A stretch of 64,000 nucleotides of DNA from an uncultured Peptostreptococcaceae bacterium (GTDB lineage Bacteria; Bacillota; Clostridia; Peptostreptococcales; Anaerovoracaceae), in NCBI GenBank assembly GCA_949740445.1, contig CATJIF010000041.1:32530-96529 (forward strand), in the 5' to 3' direction. Positions 17,485-26,971 of the stretch are shown in pieces (the first letter of the stretch is position 1; each line of letters begins with the position of its first letter). Made by a program: the position numbers and the translations under genes. The notes under the pieces were generated by a model. It was not told where the DNA came from. It ran no database searches and saw only the letters and a list, made by a program, of their open reading frames with translations.

Positions 17485-19021
17485 ACAGCAGCGGAGCCAC
17501 TACGCGAAGCGCCGCATCGCGCAGGCTTGCCGCAAGGCCCCGGCGGCAGTCCGCAAGACCCACCTGCCTGGAGCTGGCAAAGGTCGCCTGGGCATCCGCC
17601 TTCAGCTGCTTCACTACCTGCGAGCCGTAAAACAGCGTTCCGCATTCAAAGTGCAGATACAGGCTGCGATAATCCATGTTGATGGTTCCCACCACCGCCA
17701 TCACATCGTCGCAGACGTAGCTCTTGGCGTGAAGAAATCCCGGCGTATACTCATAAATCCTCACGCCTGCGGAAAGCAGCGGCAGATAGTAGGAACGCGT
17801 CAGCTGATACACTGTCTTTTTATCGGGAATCCCCGGCGTTACGATGCGCACATCGACGCCGCGCTTGGCCGCCATGCACAGCGCCGTCTGCATTTCGTTG
17901 TCGATTACCAGATACGGAGTAAAGATATAGACGTACTTTTGCGCCTGTGACAGCAATTCGATGTAGATATTTTCCGCTAGAGATTCCTCATCCAGAGGTG
18001 AATCGCTGAACGGCTGCACAAAGCCATCTTCAGGGAACGCATTTTCGTGATACCGGTGCGGATAAAATACCGCGTAGTCCGGATCTTCGGGTCGCAGGCC
18101 ATTCCACATTTCCAGAAACATCAGTGTAAAGTTCCACACCGCCTCGCCCAAAAGCATAAAGCCGCTGTCCTTCCAGTGGCCAAACCGCACTTTTTTGTTG
18201 ATGTATTCGTCGCCGATATTGATGCCGCCGCTGAAGGCTACGCAGCCGTCGATGACGAGAATCTTGCGGTGGTCGCGGTTATTCATCGCCATCGAAGCGA
18301 TGGGAATAAAGGGATTGAATGCAATGCAGCGAATCCCCTTTTTCTCTAACTGGCTGCGATACCCCACGGGAAGCACGCCCAGGCAGCCCACATCGTCGTA
18401 GATCACCCGCACGTCCAGGCCCTGTCTCGCCTTCTCTTCGAGGATCGCCAAGATCTCTTCCCACATGTGCCCTTCGGCGATGATAAAATACTCTAAAAAA
18501 ATGTAATGCTCCGCCTTTTTAAGCTCCTGCAGCATGGCGGAAAACATCTCCTCGCCCAGCGAAAAATATCTGGTCTGCGTATTGGTCCAGACCGGAAATT
18601 TCCCCTGGCGGTAAATGTAGCCAAAGGTAGCACAGGCCCGGGGATTCTGGGCATGAAGCCGCAAAAGCGTCTTTCCCTCCTGCCTGTGGAGCTTTCTCCT
18701 GCGGCGGGTTTCGCCCTCGAGGCGCCGCCGCAGCTTCCGCATGGGCCGCTTATTTCCCACAGCCGCATAGAGCGTTCCGCCGAATACCGGCACGATAGCG
18801 ATCAGAAAAATCCAGGCGATTTTATAGGCGGGATTTTCATTTTTATTTATAATGTACAGGCTGATCAAACCGCTGAATATCGTAAGCGCCATGCTTACCC
18901 AATAGTCGTAAGCCGCCAGACGGAAAAACCACAGAACCAGCCATCCGGTCTGTATTACGATCAAAAGGCCGGTAATAAACAGCCTGCTGCTTAAGAATTT
19001 CAACAGTTTTCTCATTGCCAC
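17483..19021 (-). CDS. cls: Cardiolipin synthase (phospholipase D family)
   Basis: 512 residues, the usual Cls size. Two N-terminal membrane segments (about 10-30 and 36-56), then two PLD domains with HKD motifs HRKILVIDG...GGINIGD (about 235) and HAKSYVCDD...GTINMD (about 425). It condenses two phosphatidylglycerols into cardiolipin at the membrane. It begins 5 nt after the stop of the SNF-family transporter gene, so the two are probably co-transcribed. Confidence 0.93.
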   Translation of the reverse strand: MAMRKLLKFLSSRLFITGLLIVIQTGWLVLWFFRLAAYDYWVSMALTIFSGLISLYIINKNENPAYKIAWIFLIAIVPVFGGTLYAAVGNKRPMRKLRRRLEGETRRRRKLHRQEGKTLLRLHAQNPRACATFGYIYRQGKFPVWTNTQTRYFSLGEEMFSAMLQELKKAEHYIFLEYFIIAEGHMWEEILAILEEKARQGLDVRVIYDDVGCLGVLPVGYRSQLEKKGIRCIAFNPFIPIASMAMNNRDHRKILVIDGCVAFSGGINIGDEYINKKVRFGHWKDSGFMLLGEAVWNFTLMFLEMWNGLRPEDPDYAVFYPHRYHENAFPEDGFVQPFSDSPLDEESLAENIYIELLSQAQKYVYIFTPYLVIDNEMQTALCMAAKRGVDVRIVTPGIPDKKTVYQLTRSYYLPLLSAGVRIYEYTPGFLHAKSYVCDDVMAVVGTINMDYRSLYLHFECGTLFYGSQVVKQLKADAQATFASSRQVGLADCRRGLAASLRDAALRVVAPLL

Positions 19022-19026
19022 ACCGC

Positions 19027-20421
19027 TTACATAAACTTATTCCAATAACCCACTGCAAAGATAAACAGGACGATCAGCGGCAGAATCCTCGATACGTAAA
19101 TCTTTACGCCCTGCGGGAACGCCAGCCCGCGGCCGGTGTTCGCCTCTTTGATAAAATTGTCCCATCCCCAGCCGCGCTTGGAAACGCAGAACATCAGGTA
19201 CACCAGCGAACCCAATGGCAAAAGGTTGTTGCTGACCAGGAAATCCTCCAAGTCCAGCACGTTGCTCCCCTCGCCCAGCGGCTGAAAGCCTGCCCAGAGA
19301 TTGAATCCGAACACGCAGGGAAGAGACAGAACCAGAAGTGCTGCCGTATTGACGGCAACCGCTTTCTTTCTCGTCCAGCCCCACTGGTCCATAGCAAAGG
19401 AAATGATATTTTCAAATACGGCGATTACCGTGGACATGGCGGCAAAGGACATGAACACGAAAAACAGCGCTCCCCACAGCCGTCCTGCCGGCATAGCGTT
19501 AAAAATGTTCGGCAGCGTAATGAAGATCAGCGCCGGTCCCTCTCCTGGCGAAACGCCAAAGGCAAAGCAGGCCGGAAAGATAATCAGCCCCGCTACAAAG
19601 GCTACAACGGTATCTAAAATTCCAACCCGCAGCGCTTCTCCGGTCATGCGGTGTTCCTTTCCGATGTAGCTTCCGAAAATGGCCAGCGCCCCGATGCCCA
19701 GGGACAGGGTAAAGAATGCCTGACCCATGGCAGCAAAAATCGTTTCGCCGAGGATGTTCTTTCCCTGCGCATCGTAAACCAGCTTGCGGAAATCCGGCTT
19801 CAGATAAAACTGCAGTCCCTCCGAGGCTCCCTCCAGCGTTACCGACCTCAGCGCCAGCACGAACATCATGCAGATCAGGCAGAGCATCATGCCCTTTGTT
19901 ATTTTTTCCACACCGTTTTGCAGCCCCTGAGAGCAGACGGCCATGCCCAAAAGCACCGCGAGGGCCATAAACGCCGTCATGGAGATGGGGTCGCCCATCA
20001 GCAGGCCAAACTGTCCGGCCACGCCCTCGGCATCGAGCCCGACAAAATCCCCGCGCACCGTCTTTACGACGTACAGCATCAGCCAGCCGGCGATGGTGGT
20101 GTAAAACATCATCAAAAGGTAATTGCCGCTGATGCCGAACCAGCTGTAAATGTGCCACTTCGTTCCCCGGGGCTCCAGCACCTGAAAGGACTGCGCAATG
20201 CTCTTGCGGCTGCCCCGTCCCACGGAGAATTCCATGACCATAACGGGCAGTCCCAAAATCAGCAGAAACAATAAATACACTAGGACAAAGGCGGCACCTC
20301 CGTACTTGCCTACAATGTATGGGAATCTCCAGACATTTCCCAGGCCGATAGCGCAACCTGCTGATATCAATAAAAATCCCAAGCGGGATGAAAAGTTCTC
20401 CCGATGTTCGCTTTTGCTCAA
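19027..20421 (-). CDS. Sodium-dependent transporter of the neurotransmitter:sodium symporter (SNF) family
   Basis: 464 residues, about 11-12 membrane helices. The helix-1 signature GCAIGLGNVWRFPYIVGKYG is diagnostic for bacterial NSS proteins, which import amino acids such as tryptophan, tyrosine or leucine with Na+. The substrate cannot be read from sequence. Start is TTG at 20421 with GAGGAGG upstream; no ATG fits. A near-consensus promoter (TTGACC-17-TATGAT) precedes it. Leads into cls. Confidence 0.92.
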   Translation of the reverse strand: MSKSEHRENFSSRLGFLLISAGCAIGLGNVWRFPYIVGKYGGAAFVLVYLLFLLILGLPVMVMEFSVGRGSRKSIAQSFQVLEPRGTKWHIYSWFGISGNYLLMMFYTTIAGWLMLYVVKTVRGDFVGLDAEGVAGQFGLLMGDPISMTAFMALAVLLGMAVCSQGLQNGVEKITKGMMLCLICMMFVLALRSVTLEGASEGLQFYLKPDFRKLVYDAQGKNILGETIFAAMGQAFFTLSLGIGALAIFGSYIGKEHRMTGEALRVGILDTVVAFVAGLIIFPACFAFGVSPGEGPALIFITLPNIFNAMPAGRLWGALFFVFMSFAAMSTVIAVFENIISFAMDQWGWTRKKAVAVNTAALLVLSLPCVFGFNLWAGFQPLGEGSNVLDLEDFLVSNNLLPLGSLVYLMFCVSKRGWGWDNFIKEANTGRGLAFPQGVKIYVSRILPLIVLFIFAVGYWNKFM

Positions 20422-20460
20422 AATATGACCTCCTCAATGTAAATTTTATGCGTATAGTTT

Positions 20461-20489
20461 ATCATATCAAAATTTTCCCAAGCGGTCAA
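20461..20489 (-). promoter_or_regulatory. Sigma-A promoter of the NSS transporter-cls operon
   Basis: Minus strand TTGACC (20489-20484), 17-nt spacer, TATGAT (20466-20461), about 40 nt before the TTG start. Confidence 0.7.
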
Positions 20490-20577
20490 CGCCTCGCTTC
20501 TGTGTTTTCTCACGTCAGCAAAGAGGCTGCCGAAAAGCCGCTTTGAAAAAATTTTTATAATATTACAAAGAAAAGTG

Positions 20578-20606
20578 TTGAAATGCTTTTCAAAATCATG
20601 TAGAAT
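20578..20606 (+). promoter_or_regulatory. Sigma-A promoter of tRNA-Leu
   Basis: TTGAAA (20578-20583), 17-nt spacer, TAGAAT (20601-20606), 38 nt before the tRNA 5' end. Confidence 0.75.
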
Positions 20607-20644
20607 ACTACTTGCAGTGCTTTTACTGCAAATGCGAATGATAT

Positions 20645-20729
20645 GCGATCATGGCGGAATCGGCAGACGCGTACGTTTGAGGGGCGTATGGATAACACCG
20701 TATGGGTTCAAGTCCCATTGATCGCACCA
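20645..20729 (+). tRNA. tRNA-Leu(GAG), CCA encoded
   Basis: 85 nt. The acceptor stem GCGATCA pairs with TGATCGC, followed by ACCA. Anticodon stem TACGT/GCGTA with loop TTGAGGG gives anticodon GAG (CUC/CUU). A long variable arm (around ATGGATAACACCGT) marks a class II tRNA, and the T arm has GGTTCAAGTCC. It stands alone with its own promoter and terminator on the plus strand. Confidence 0.96.
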
Positions 20730-20745
20730 ATTGTTTAAACAAACG

Positions 20746-20786
20746 AAAAAATCACTGAAATTCAGAAAATTTCAGTGATTTTTTTA
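20746..20786 (+). terminator. Terminator of tRNA-Leu
   Basis: Stem AATCACTGAAATT (20750-20762) with AATTTCAGTGATT (20768-20780), 5-nt loop, then TTTTT. A-tract on the other side allows bidirectional action, also ending the minus-strand operon that stops at 20831. Confidence 0.85.
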
Positions 20787-20830
20787 TATTTTGTACGCTG
20801 CCGGGAAGCTGCAGGAAGAAGCATCCAGCC

Positions 20831-22468
20831 TCACTCCTGCTCCGTCTCCTCCACCGGCTGCAGCAGCCGCCATTCCTCCGCGCCGCGATAGAGGTCGCAG
20901 AACAGAGGCGCCTGCGAACCCTGCAACTGCCAGGCCGCTACCCTGCCATAGGTTTTATAAAACATGCAATAGTACGGAAGCTCCTCTTTTAAAATCTCCT
21001 TCAGCTGGAGATAGGCGGCCTGCTTTCCCGCTGCCATGCTTCCGCTTTCCATCTCGGAAAGCAGCTGGTCGGCCGTGCCGTTGGCATATCCTGCCGGGTT
21101 GGCGTAGCTGCTGTAGAGCAAAAATCGCAGGTCGTAGGCCTCATGAAAGCGGTAGCCTCCCAAAAACATCTGGAAATTCCTGTGGTTTAACGCCGCCTGA
21201 TAGGCGCCCCACTCTAAAAATTGCAGCTGGCAGTCGATGCCGGCCTCTGCAAGTTGCGACTGTATCAGGCTTGCGGCCTCCCGCCGCAGAGCGGAGCCCT
21301 CGTTTACCATCAGCGTTACCGTCAGCAGCGTACCTTCGCTGTCCCGGAAATACCCGCCGTTTTCATCGCTGTAGCCCATCTCCCGCAAAAGCGTCCGTGC
21401 GCGCTCCGGATCGCATTCGTAGGGATCGCCGAGATTTTCTGTCTTTAGATAGCCGGGATAATACAGGCTGTCGCTGAGAACACCGCTGTTGTAATAGACG
21501 TAATCCAGCAGTTCCGTTACATCGACGGCCCAGGCAATGGCCTGGCGCATCTCCTTTTGCGACAGCAGCGGGCTCTGGGTGTTAAAGCCCAGAAGTTCCG
21601 CTTCGTTGGACGGGAAATTCAGCGTATCTACCGCTTTGTTCCCGTGCAGTGTTTCGCGGTCGATGTCCCGGGAAAACATCAGGTTTAAATCGCTGATGGA
21701 AAACAGGTTGACTGCGTTGGCCGTTTCGCTGATTACCTTAAACGTCAGCGTATTCGCCGCTTTCGTATCGCCGTAATACAGCGGATTTGCAACCAGCCGG
21801 ATTTCCTTTCCGCTGTCGATCTGCTCCACCTGATACCGGCCTGTGCCCACAGGCTGAAAGCCATCGGACTGCTTCAGCGCTGCCGAAACGCTCGCGTATT
21901 GGTGCTGCGGCAGAATGGGAAAGACCAGCCCCTCCAGGCTGCTGTCCGATGCGCTGAAGAAAGTCAGCGTCAGGCTGTGCGCATCCCTCACCTGCACGCT
22001 GCGGATCTTTTTTACCGCCTCCGCATACAGCGATGTCGACGCGCTTTGGAATGCTTCTATGGAAAATTTAACGTCGTCTGCGGTCAGCTCGATTCCATCG
22101 TGGAAAAAAACGCCGGTTTTTAAGTAGATTGTAACTTCTGTACCGCTGCTGTCAAATAAATAGCTGTCTGCCAGTACCGGCTCGGCCAAAAGCCCACTAT
22201 CCAGGCGGAACAGCCCCTCGTAAATCAGCTTTTCGATGTAATACACATCCTCGTCTGCGGAAAGCAGTGGATTCCAGGTGCGGACGCGCTGCATGGGCAG
22301 GCAGATTGCCGTATCGACGCGGACCTGGTTCGGGCTGTTCTCCGAAGTGTTCAAAAGCTCCATTCCCTGATCGCAGCTGCAAAATCCGATTAGAATCAGC
22401 AGAGTTGTAAGGCCCGCCGCTATTTTTTTCCGTGCCGTCCTGCGGCATACCCTCTGTGTGCAGCTCAT
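20831..22468 (-). CDS. Solute-binding protein family 5 lipoprotein (oligopeptide/nickel type)
   Basis: 545 residues. A basic N-terminus and hydrophobic stretch end in a lipobox-like FCSC (Cys around 32). The body has the SBP_bac_5 layout: WNPLLSADEDVYYIEKLIYE, LLAEPVLADSYLFDSSG, YLKTGVFFHDG, DDVKFSIEAF and later RQAIAWAVD. Such proteins bind peptides or nickel and feed ABC importers, but no permease or ATPase gene is near. The start overlaps the coaE stop by 4 nt, so it is the last gene of a polA-coaE run, an unexpected place for a transporter component. Confidence 0.85.
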   Translation of the reverse strand: MSCTQRVCRRTARKKIAAGLTTLLILIGFCSCDQGMELLNTSENSPNQVRVDTAICLPMQRVRTWNPLLSADEDVYYIEKLIYEGLFRLDSGLLAEPVLADSYLFDSSGTEVTIYLKTGVFFHDGIELTADDVKFSIEAFQSASTSLYAEAVKKIRSVQVRDAHSLTLTFFSASDSSLEGLVFPILPQHQYASVSAALKQSDGFQPVGTGRYQVEQIDSGKEIRLVANPLYYGDTKAANTLTFKVISETANAVNLFSISDLNLMFSRDIDRETLHGNKAVDTLNFPSNEAELLGFNTQSPLLSQKEMRQAIAWAVDVTELLDYVYYNSGVLSDSLYYPGYLKTENLGDPYECDPERARTLLREMGYSDENGGYFRDSEGTLLTVTLMVNEGSALRREAASLIQSQLAEAGIDCQLQFLEWGAYQAALNHRNFQMFLGGYRFHEAYDLRFLLYSSYANPAGYANGTADQLLSEMESGSMAAGKQAAYLQLKEILKEELPYYCMFYKTYGRVAAWQLQGSQAPLFCDLYRGAEEWRLLQPVEETEQE

Positions 22469-23076
22469 CGTCCGTCTCCTTTTAAGCCAGAAAGTAGCTG
22501 ATCCACCTGCGCGTAAAGCTGCTGCAGCGAACCGGAATTATCCAGGACATCATCGGCCCGCGCAAGTTTTTCTTCCCGGCTCATCTGGCAGCGGATGCGG
22601 GCCCTGATCTCCTCGTCCGAAAGTCCATCCCGCAGCCGGATTCTCTGCATGCGCAGCTCATCGGGCACATCCACGACCCAGATGCGGCTGACGCGGCCAG
22701 CAAGCCCGGTTTCTAAGAGAAGCGGCGCATCTATGAATAAGAGCGCCTCCCCTCTGCCCTCGCGGGCAGCAAAGTCCTCGCACAACCGGTCGATTTTTTG
22801 GATGACCGCCCCGTGCGTAATGCGGTCTAGCGCTTCCTTTCCCGCAGAAGAAGCGAACGCTTCTTCTGCCAGGCGGCGACGGCAGAGCGTTCCATCGGAA
22901 GACAGAATCCCTTCTCCAAAATATTCGACGAGCTGCAACAGCGCCGGTTCTCCCGGCTCTACGATACTGCGAGCCAGCTGGTCCGCATCTATAATCTCAT
23001 ATCCTTTATCCTTCAGATACCGGGAAACCGTGGACTTGCCAGTCCCGATTCCGCCAGTCAATCCGATTATTTTCAT
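22465..23076 (-). CDS. coaE: Dephospho-CoA kinase
   Basis: 203 residues. P-loop GLTGGIGTGKSTVSRYL, then DADQLARSIVEPGEPAL and LLFIDAPLLLETGL, as in CoaE. It catalyses the last step of coenzyme A synthesis, phosphorylating the ribose 3'-OH of dephospho-CoA. It starts 13 nt after polA; a polA-coaE pairing is common in Firmicutes. Confidence 0.95.
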   Translation of the reverse strand: MKIIGLTGGIGTGKSTVSRYLKDKGYEIIDADQLARSIVEPGEPALLQLVEYFGEGILSSDGTLCRRRLAEEAFASSAGKEALDRITHGAVIQKIDRLCEDFAAREGRGEALLFIDAPLLLETGLAGRVSRIWVVDVPDELRMQRIRLRDGLSDEEIRARIRCQMSREEKLARADDVLDNSGSLQQLYAQVDQLLSGLKGDGR

Positions 23077-23089
23077 ATATCTCTTTATC

Positions 23090-25825
23090 CTATTTTAAAT
23101 CAAACCAGTTGTCGCCGGTATGCAGATCTACCGACAGCGTTACCTTCATCTTTACCGCCGATTCCATGCAGCGGCGCAAAAGCTCCTTTACCTGTGCAAG
23201 CTCGCTTCTGTGCGCCTGAATAATCAATTCGTCGTGCACCTGCAAAATCAGCTGCGACTGCTGGCAGCACTCTCTCAGCGCCCGGTCCACATCAATCATG
23301 GCCAGCTTGATGATATCTGCCGCCGTGCCCTGAATCGGAGAATTCATCGCCAGCCGTTCCCCTGCCTGGCGCACCATGTAACTGCCGGCATTGATTTCGG
23401 GGATGGGCCGCCGGCGTCCCAGCATGGTGCTTACCCAGCCGTCGGCCTTTCCTTTTGCCACCAGCTCAGCCATATAGTCTCTGACGCGGTCGTACTTGCG
23501 GAAATACTCCTCGATGTACGTTTCCGCTTCTTTTCTGGTAATGTTCAGATTGTTGGACAGCCCGAAGCCGCTCATGCCGTAAATGACGCCGAAGTTGACG
23601 GCTTTGGCATTGCTGCGCTGAAGCGCCGTCACCTGGTCCTGCGGAATATTGAACACGTGGGAAGCTGTGCTCGTGTGGATATCCTCGCCCTGATTAAACG
23701 CTTCGATCAGCGAAGGGTCTTCCGATAAATGCGCCAGCACCCGCAGCTCGATCTGCGAATAGTCGGCCCCCACAAATACATAGTCTGCGCTTTCCGGAAC
23801 AAATACCCGGCGCAGCTGCCTGCCCAGCTCCTGCCTTATGGGAATGTTCTGCAGGTTTGGCTCCGTACAGCTGATGCGCCCGGTAGCCGTAACGGTCTGC
23901 TGGAAGTGCGCGTGAATTTTCCCTTTGCTATCGATTAACGGCAGCAGCCCTTCCACGTAGGTGCTGTTCAACTTGGAAAGCATCCGGTATTCCAGGATGT
24001 CCGCCACCACCGGATAGTGGTCTGCCAGCCGTTCCAGAATATCCGCCCCGGTGGCATAACCCGTCTTTGTCTTTTTCGCACCGGGAAGCTGCAGCTTCTC
24101 GAAGAGGACGACGCCCAGCTGCTTCGGTGAATTGATGTTAAAGGTTTCACCTGCCTGCTTATAGACCTTTTGCTCACACAGGGCGATGCTCTCCTTCAGC
24201 GCTTCTCCCATGCGCGTAAGCTCGCCCCTGTCCACGGCGATGCCGCAGATTTCCATCGAAGCGAGCACCGGGATCAGCGGCAGCTCTACCTGTTGAAATA
24301 CCTGCGATAGCTCCTGCTTCTCAAGCGCCTGCTTCTGATGCTGTGCCAGTGCCTCGCAGGTGCTGCACCACATCTGCCCATATTCGCTGTTGCTTTGGCT
24401 GCCGTCGGAAAGCAGCGTCAGCTGGCCGTTTTCTGCAAAGAATTCCTTCTCCGAAATCAGGCCGGACAGCCCCAGCTCTGCAGCGATGACGGAGAGCTCG
24501 TAGCTGCTGCGGGAGGGCTGAAGCAGGTACTGGGCAATGGCTGTATCGAAGCCCACCGGATGGTGCTCCAGGCAAAACCCGGCCGCTGCCAGCGCGTAGT
24601 AATCCCGCTTCAGGTCGTGGCCGCACAGCTGGGCTTCTTCCTCGGCAAACAGCTCCGAAAGCGCTGCCACCGTCGCCGCATCGTCGCCGTTGAGATAATA
24701 GCAGTTTTCTTCGGTTTGCAGCGCGATGCCCTCAAGCGCAGGCGCTGCCCGGTGGTTGTTGTCGCCAAAGGTCTTAATCCACAGCCTCCGCTGCTCTCTC
24801 ATCTCCTGACGCAGCCGTTCTAACGACTCCGCACCGCAAAGCGCGGTCACAGGCCGCAGCCGCGCTTCCTTTGGAAGCTCCTGCGCATCCCCAGTCCCTT
24901 TCTGTACCCCTGCACGCTCCCCGCTGCCTGTGCTATTTTTTGCTTGCGCTATCTGCGAAGAGGACAGCCTCTTCAGAAGGCTGTTAAATTCCAGCTTTTT
25001 ATAGCAGGCAATCAGCTTTGCGTAATCCGGCTCACCCACGCGGCAGCGGGAAAACTCCACCTCGATGGGAACATCCGTTACAATGGTAGCAAGCTCGCGG
25101 CTCATCGTCGCCAACGCCGCGTTTTCTTCTATCTTTTCCCGCAGCTTCGCGCTGGAAATTTCCTCCGTGCGCGCAAGCAGCTGCGCCACGCTTCCAAACT
25201 GTAAAATCAATTTTTGCGCCGTTTTTTCGCCCACGCCGGGAACCCCCGGAATGTTGTCCGAAGCATCGCCCATCAGCCCTTTAAAATCAATAAACTGCTC
25301 CGGTGTAAATCCGTATTTATCGAGCATGGCTTTGCGGTCGTAAAGTTCAAACTCGGAAATCCCTTTTTTCGTCAGCAAAATCGTAGTGACATCGGTCGCC
25401 AGCTGCAGCGCATCGCGGTCCCCCGTAATAATCAGGGGCGCAAGCCCTTCCTCCTCGCCGCGCCGGGAAAGCGTTCCGATAATATCGTCTGCTTCAAAGC
25501 CGTCGATTTCCAGCATGGCGATGTTCCACGCCGAAAGCACCTCTTTCAGCAGCGGCAGCTGCATCGCAAGCTCTGGGGGCATTTTCTTGCGACCCGCCTT
25601 GTACGCCTCGTATTTCAGATGGCGGAAGGTGGGCGCTTTTCTGTCAAAGGTTACGGCCAGGTATTCCGGTTTATAATCGGTTTTGATTTTATTCAACATA
25701 GTAAGAAAACCGTACACCGCATGGGTGTACAGTCCTTCTTGTGTTATCATCGGACGCTGTATGGCGTAATAGGCCCGGTTGATCAGGCTGTTGCCGTCGA
25801 TTATAACGATTCTGTCTCTTTCCAT
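23090..25825 (-). CDS. polA: DNA polymerase I
   Basis: 911 residues. The 5'-nuclease domain (about 1-290) begins IVIIDGNSLINRAYYA and has ITGDRDALQLA and FTPEQFIDFKGLMGDASDNI. The middle exonuclease-like domain lacks the DxE proofreading motif (the strand reads LWIKTFGDNNH), as in Bacillus-type enzymes. The polymerase domain has motif A DYSQIELRVLAHLSED, motif B RSNAKAVNFGVIYGMSGFGL and motif C VHDELIIQ. It fills gaps and removes RNA primers. Its ATG lies 25 nt inside the end of the anti-sigma-like gene, with GAGGAAGC as RBS. Confidence 0.97.
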   Translation of the reverse strand: MERDRIVIIDGNSLINRAYYAIQRPMITQEGLYTHAVYGFLTMLNKIKTDYKPEYLAVTFDRKAPTFRHLKYEAYKAGRKKMPPELAMQLPLLKEVLSAWNIAMLEIDGFEADDIIGTLSRRGEEEGLAPLIITGDRDALQLATDVTTILLTKKGISEFELYDRKAMLDKYGFTPEQFIDFKGLMGDASDNIPGVPGVGEKTAQKLILQFGSVAQLLARTEEISSAKLREKIEENAALATMSRELATIVTDVPIEVEFSRCRVGEPDYAKLIACYKKLEFNSLLKRLSSSQIAQAKNSTGSGERAGVQKGTGDAQELPKEARLRPVTALCGAESLERLRQEMREQRRLWIKTFGDNNHRAAPALEGIALQTEENCYYLNGDDAATVAALSELFAEEEAQLCGHDLKRDYYALAAAGFCLEHHPVGFDTAIAQYLLQPSRSSYELSVIAAELGLSGLISEKEFFAENGQLTLLSDGSQSNSEYGQMWCSTCEALAQHQKQALEKQELSQVFQQVELPLIPVLASMEICGIAVDRGELTRMGEALKESIALCEQKVYKQAGETFNINSPKQLGVVLFEKLQLPGAKKTKTGYATGADILERLADHYPVVADILEYRMLSKLNSTYVEGLLPLIDSKGKIHAHFQQTVTATGRISCTEPNLQNIPIRQELGRQLRRVFVPESADYVFVGADYSQIELRVLAHLSEDPSLIEAFNQGEDIHTSTASHVFNIPQDQVTALQRSNAKAVNFGVIYGMSGFGLSNNLNITRKEAETYIEEYFRKYDRVRDYMAELVAKGKADGWVSTMLGRRRPIPEINAGSYMVRQAGERLAMNSPIQGTAADIIKLAMIDVDRALRECCQQSQLILQVHDELIIQAHRSELAQVKELLRRCMESAVKMKVTLSVDLHTGDNWFDLK

Positions 25826-26952
25826 ATGAGCTTCCTCATTTCTCCCTCTCCGGCCGATCCGGTATTCGCTTCTTCCTCCACACGTTCCGTTTGGACGCAG
25901 AATTCCACCTGCTTCTCTCCGGCATCGCGCGTTACCTCCAAAAGCGTAAACTCCTCGCCTTCCATCTGCTGATACAGCCAGTCGCAGGCCTCCATGACAG
26001 GCTCGGAAAGCTTTAGGCCCTCCGGCGTACTGCTGACGAGGACGAGAAGCTCCCGGCTGCCGTCGGACAGCCGGTAGATATTATTGCCGGACCAGGCCGT
26101 CAAGTTTACGCGCTTATAGGTCAGCCCGCCCGCAAACAGATCGCTGTACAGCTTCAGCACCTGTTGCGCCTGGCTGTCGCTGTAAACGCCGTTATTTTTA
26201 TAGGTAACCGCCTGCACCAGCTTTTGCGCATCGTTTTCTTCGATTCCCTCTGCCATCCACTGCACCACTTGCTCGCAGTCCTGGTCGAAGGCATCCCTTC
26301 CCAGCGAGGACAGCTCGCCCCTGGATGGCGCTTCTCCCCGCTGGCTAAAACCGCCGCCTGCAGCGGCTTCCGTCAACATCGTCCCCCCGGCTTCGCTGTC
26401 GAAGACCGTGTCGCTGACGGAGCTGCCATCAGAAATAGTTTCGCTTTCCCCGCCGGTATCGGGCTTCCCTGCGCTGTCAGTTTCTATCTCTTTGTTCTCT
26501 AAATTCTTTTCTTGTGCGGAATATGCTGAAAGCCCCGGTTCTTCTATCTGCGCGCATCGCAGGTCCATTCCGTTTTCTAACGTTTCTTCTGCTCCTTGCA
26601 CTTCGCCGGATGCGGCGCCTTCGGAAGGCATCCCGTCGGCTGAGACTGCATCCGAATATTCCGTCTTTGGCACAGCTTCCATCCCCGAAAGATCGGAGGC
26701 TGTATCCAGCCCAATCCCGCCCATCATCCGCACGGATAAAAGGCCGATGGCAAGGCATGCTGCGACAGCCGTCAGGCGTTTGCGGCGGCGCAGGCGCTTT
26801 TCTCTTTCCACCTCCTGTTTTAAAGCGCGCCGCAGGCGCAGGTCGAACTCCTCCGGCACCGGAGCCTCCGGTATCTGCGAAAGCAGCGCAAGCAGCTGCA
26901 GAAGTTCCCGATCCGTGCTCTGATCTTGATTTTTCTTATCCTCTTCGTACAT
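25801..26952 (-). CDS. Probable anti-sigma factor, single-pass membrane protein
   Basis: 383 residues. A cytoplasmic N-terminus of about 65 residues (LLQLLALLSQIPEAPVPEEF, then a basic stretch), one membrane helix (LTAVAACLAIGLLSVRMMGG), a long acidic, Ser/Glu-rich low-complexity linker, and a folded C-terminal part from about 225 with similarity in style to DUF3887 or lipoprotein-like sensor domains. Sitting 20 nt after an ECF sigma gene, it is probably that factor's membrane anti-sigma. The usual zinc motif HxxxCxxC is absent, so binding must be of another type. The end overlaps polA by 25 nt. Confidence 0.65.
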   Translation of the reverse strand: MYEEDKKNQDQSTDRELLQLLALLSQIPEAPVPEEFDLRLRRALKQEVEREKRLRRRKRLTAVAACLAIGLLSVRMMGGIGLDTASDLSGMEAVPKTEYSDAVSADGMPSEGAASGEVQGAEETLENGMDLRCAQIEEPGLSAYSAQEKNLENKEIETDSAGKPDTGGESETISDGSSVSDTVFDSEAGGTMLTEAAAGGGFSQRGEAPSRGELSSLGRDAFDQDCEQVVQWMAEGIEENDAQKLVQAVTYKNNGVYSDSQAQQVLKLYSDLFAGGLTYKRVNLTAWSGNNIYRLSDGSRELLVLVSSTPEGLKLSEPVMEACDWLYQQMEGEEFTLLEVTRDAGEKQVEFCVQTERVEEEANTGSAGEGEMRKLIWKETESL

Positions 26953-26971
26953 ACCGGTCCCTCCTTTCTCG

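Noticed and set aside
23090..25825. Loss of proofreading motif in PolA as a novelty
   Set aside because: Inactive exonuclease domains are common in Bacillus-type DNA polymerase I.
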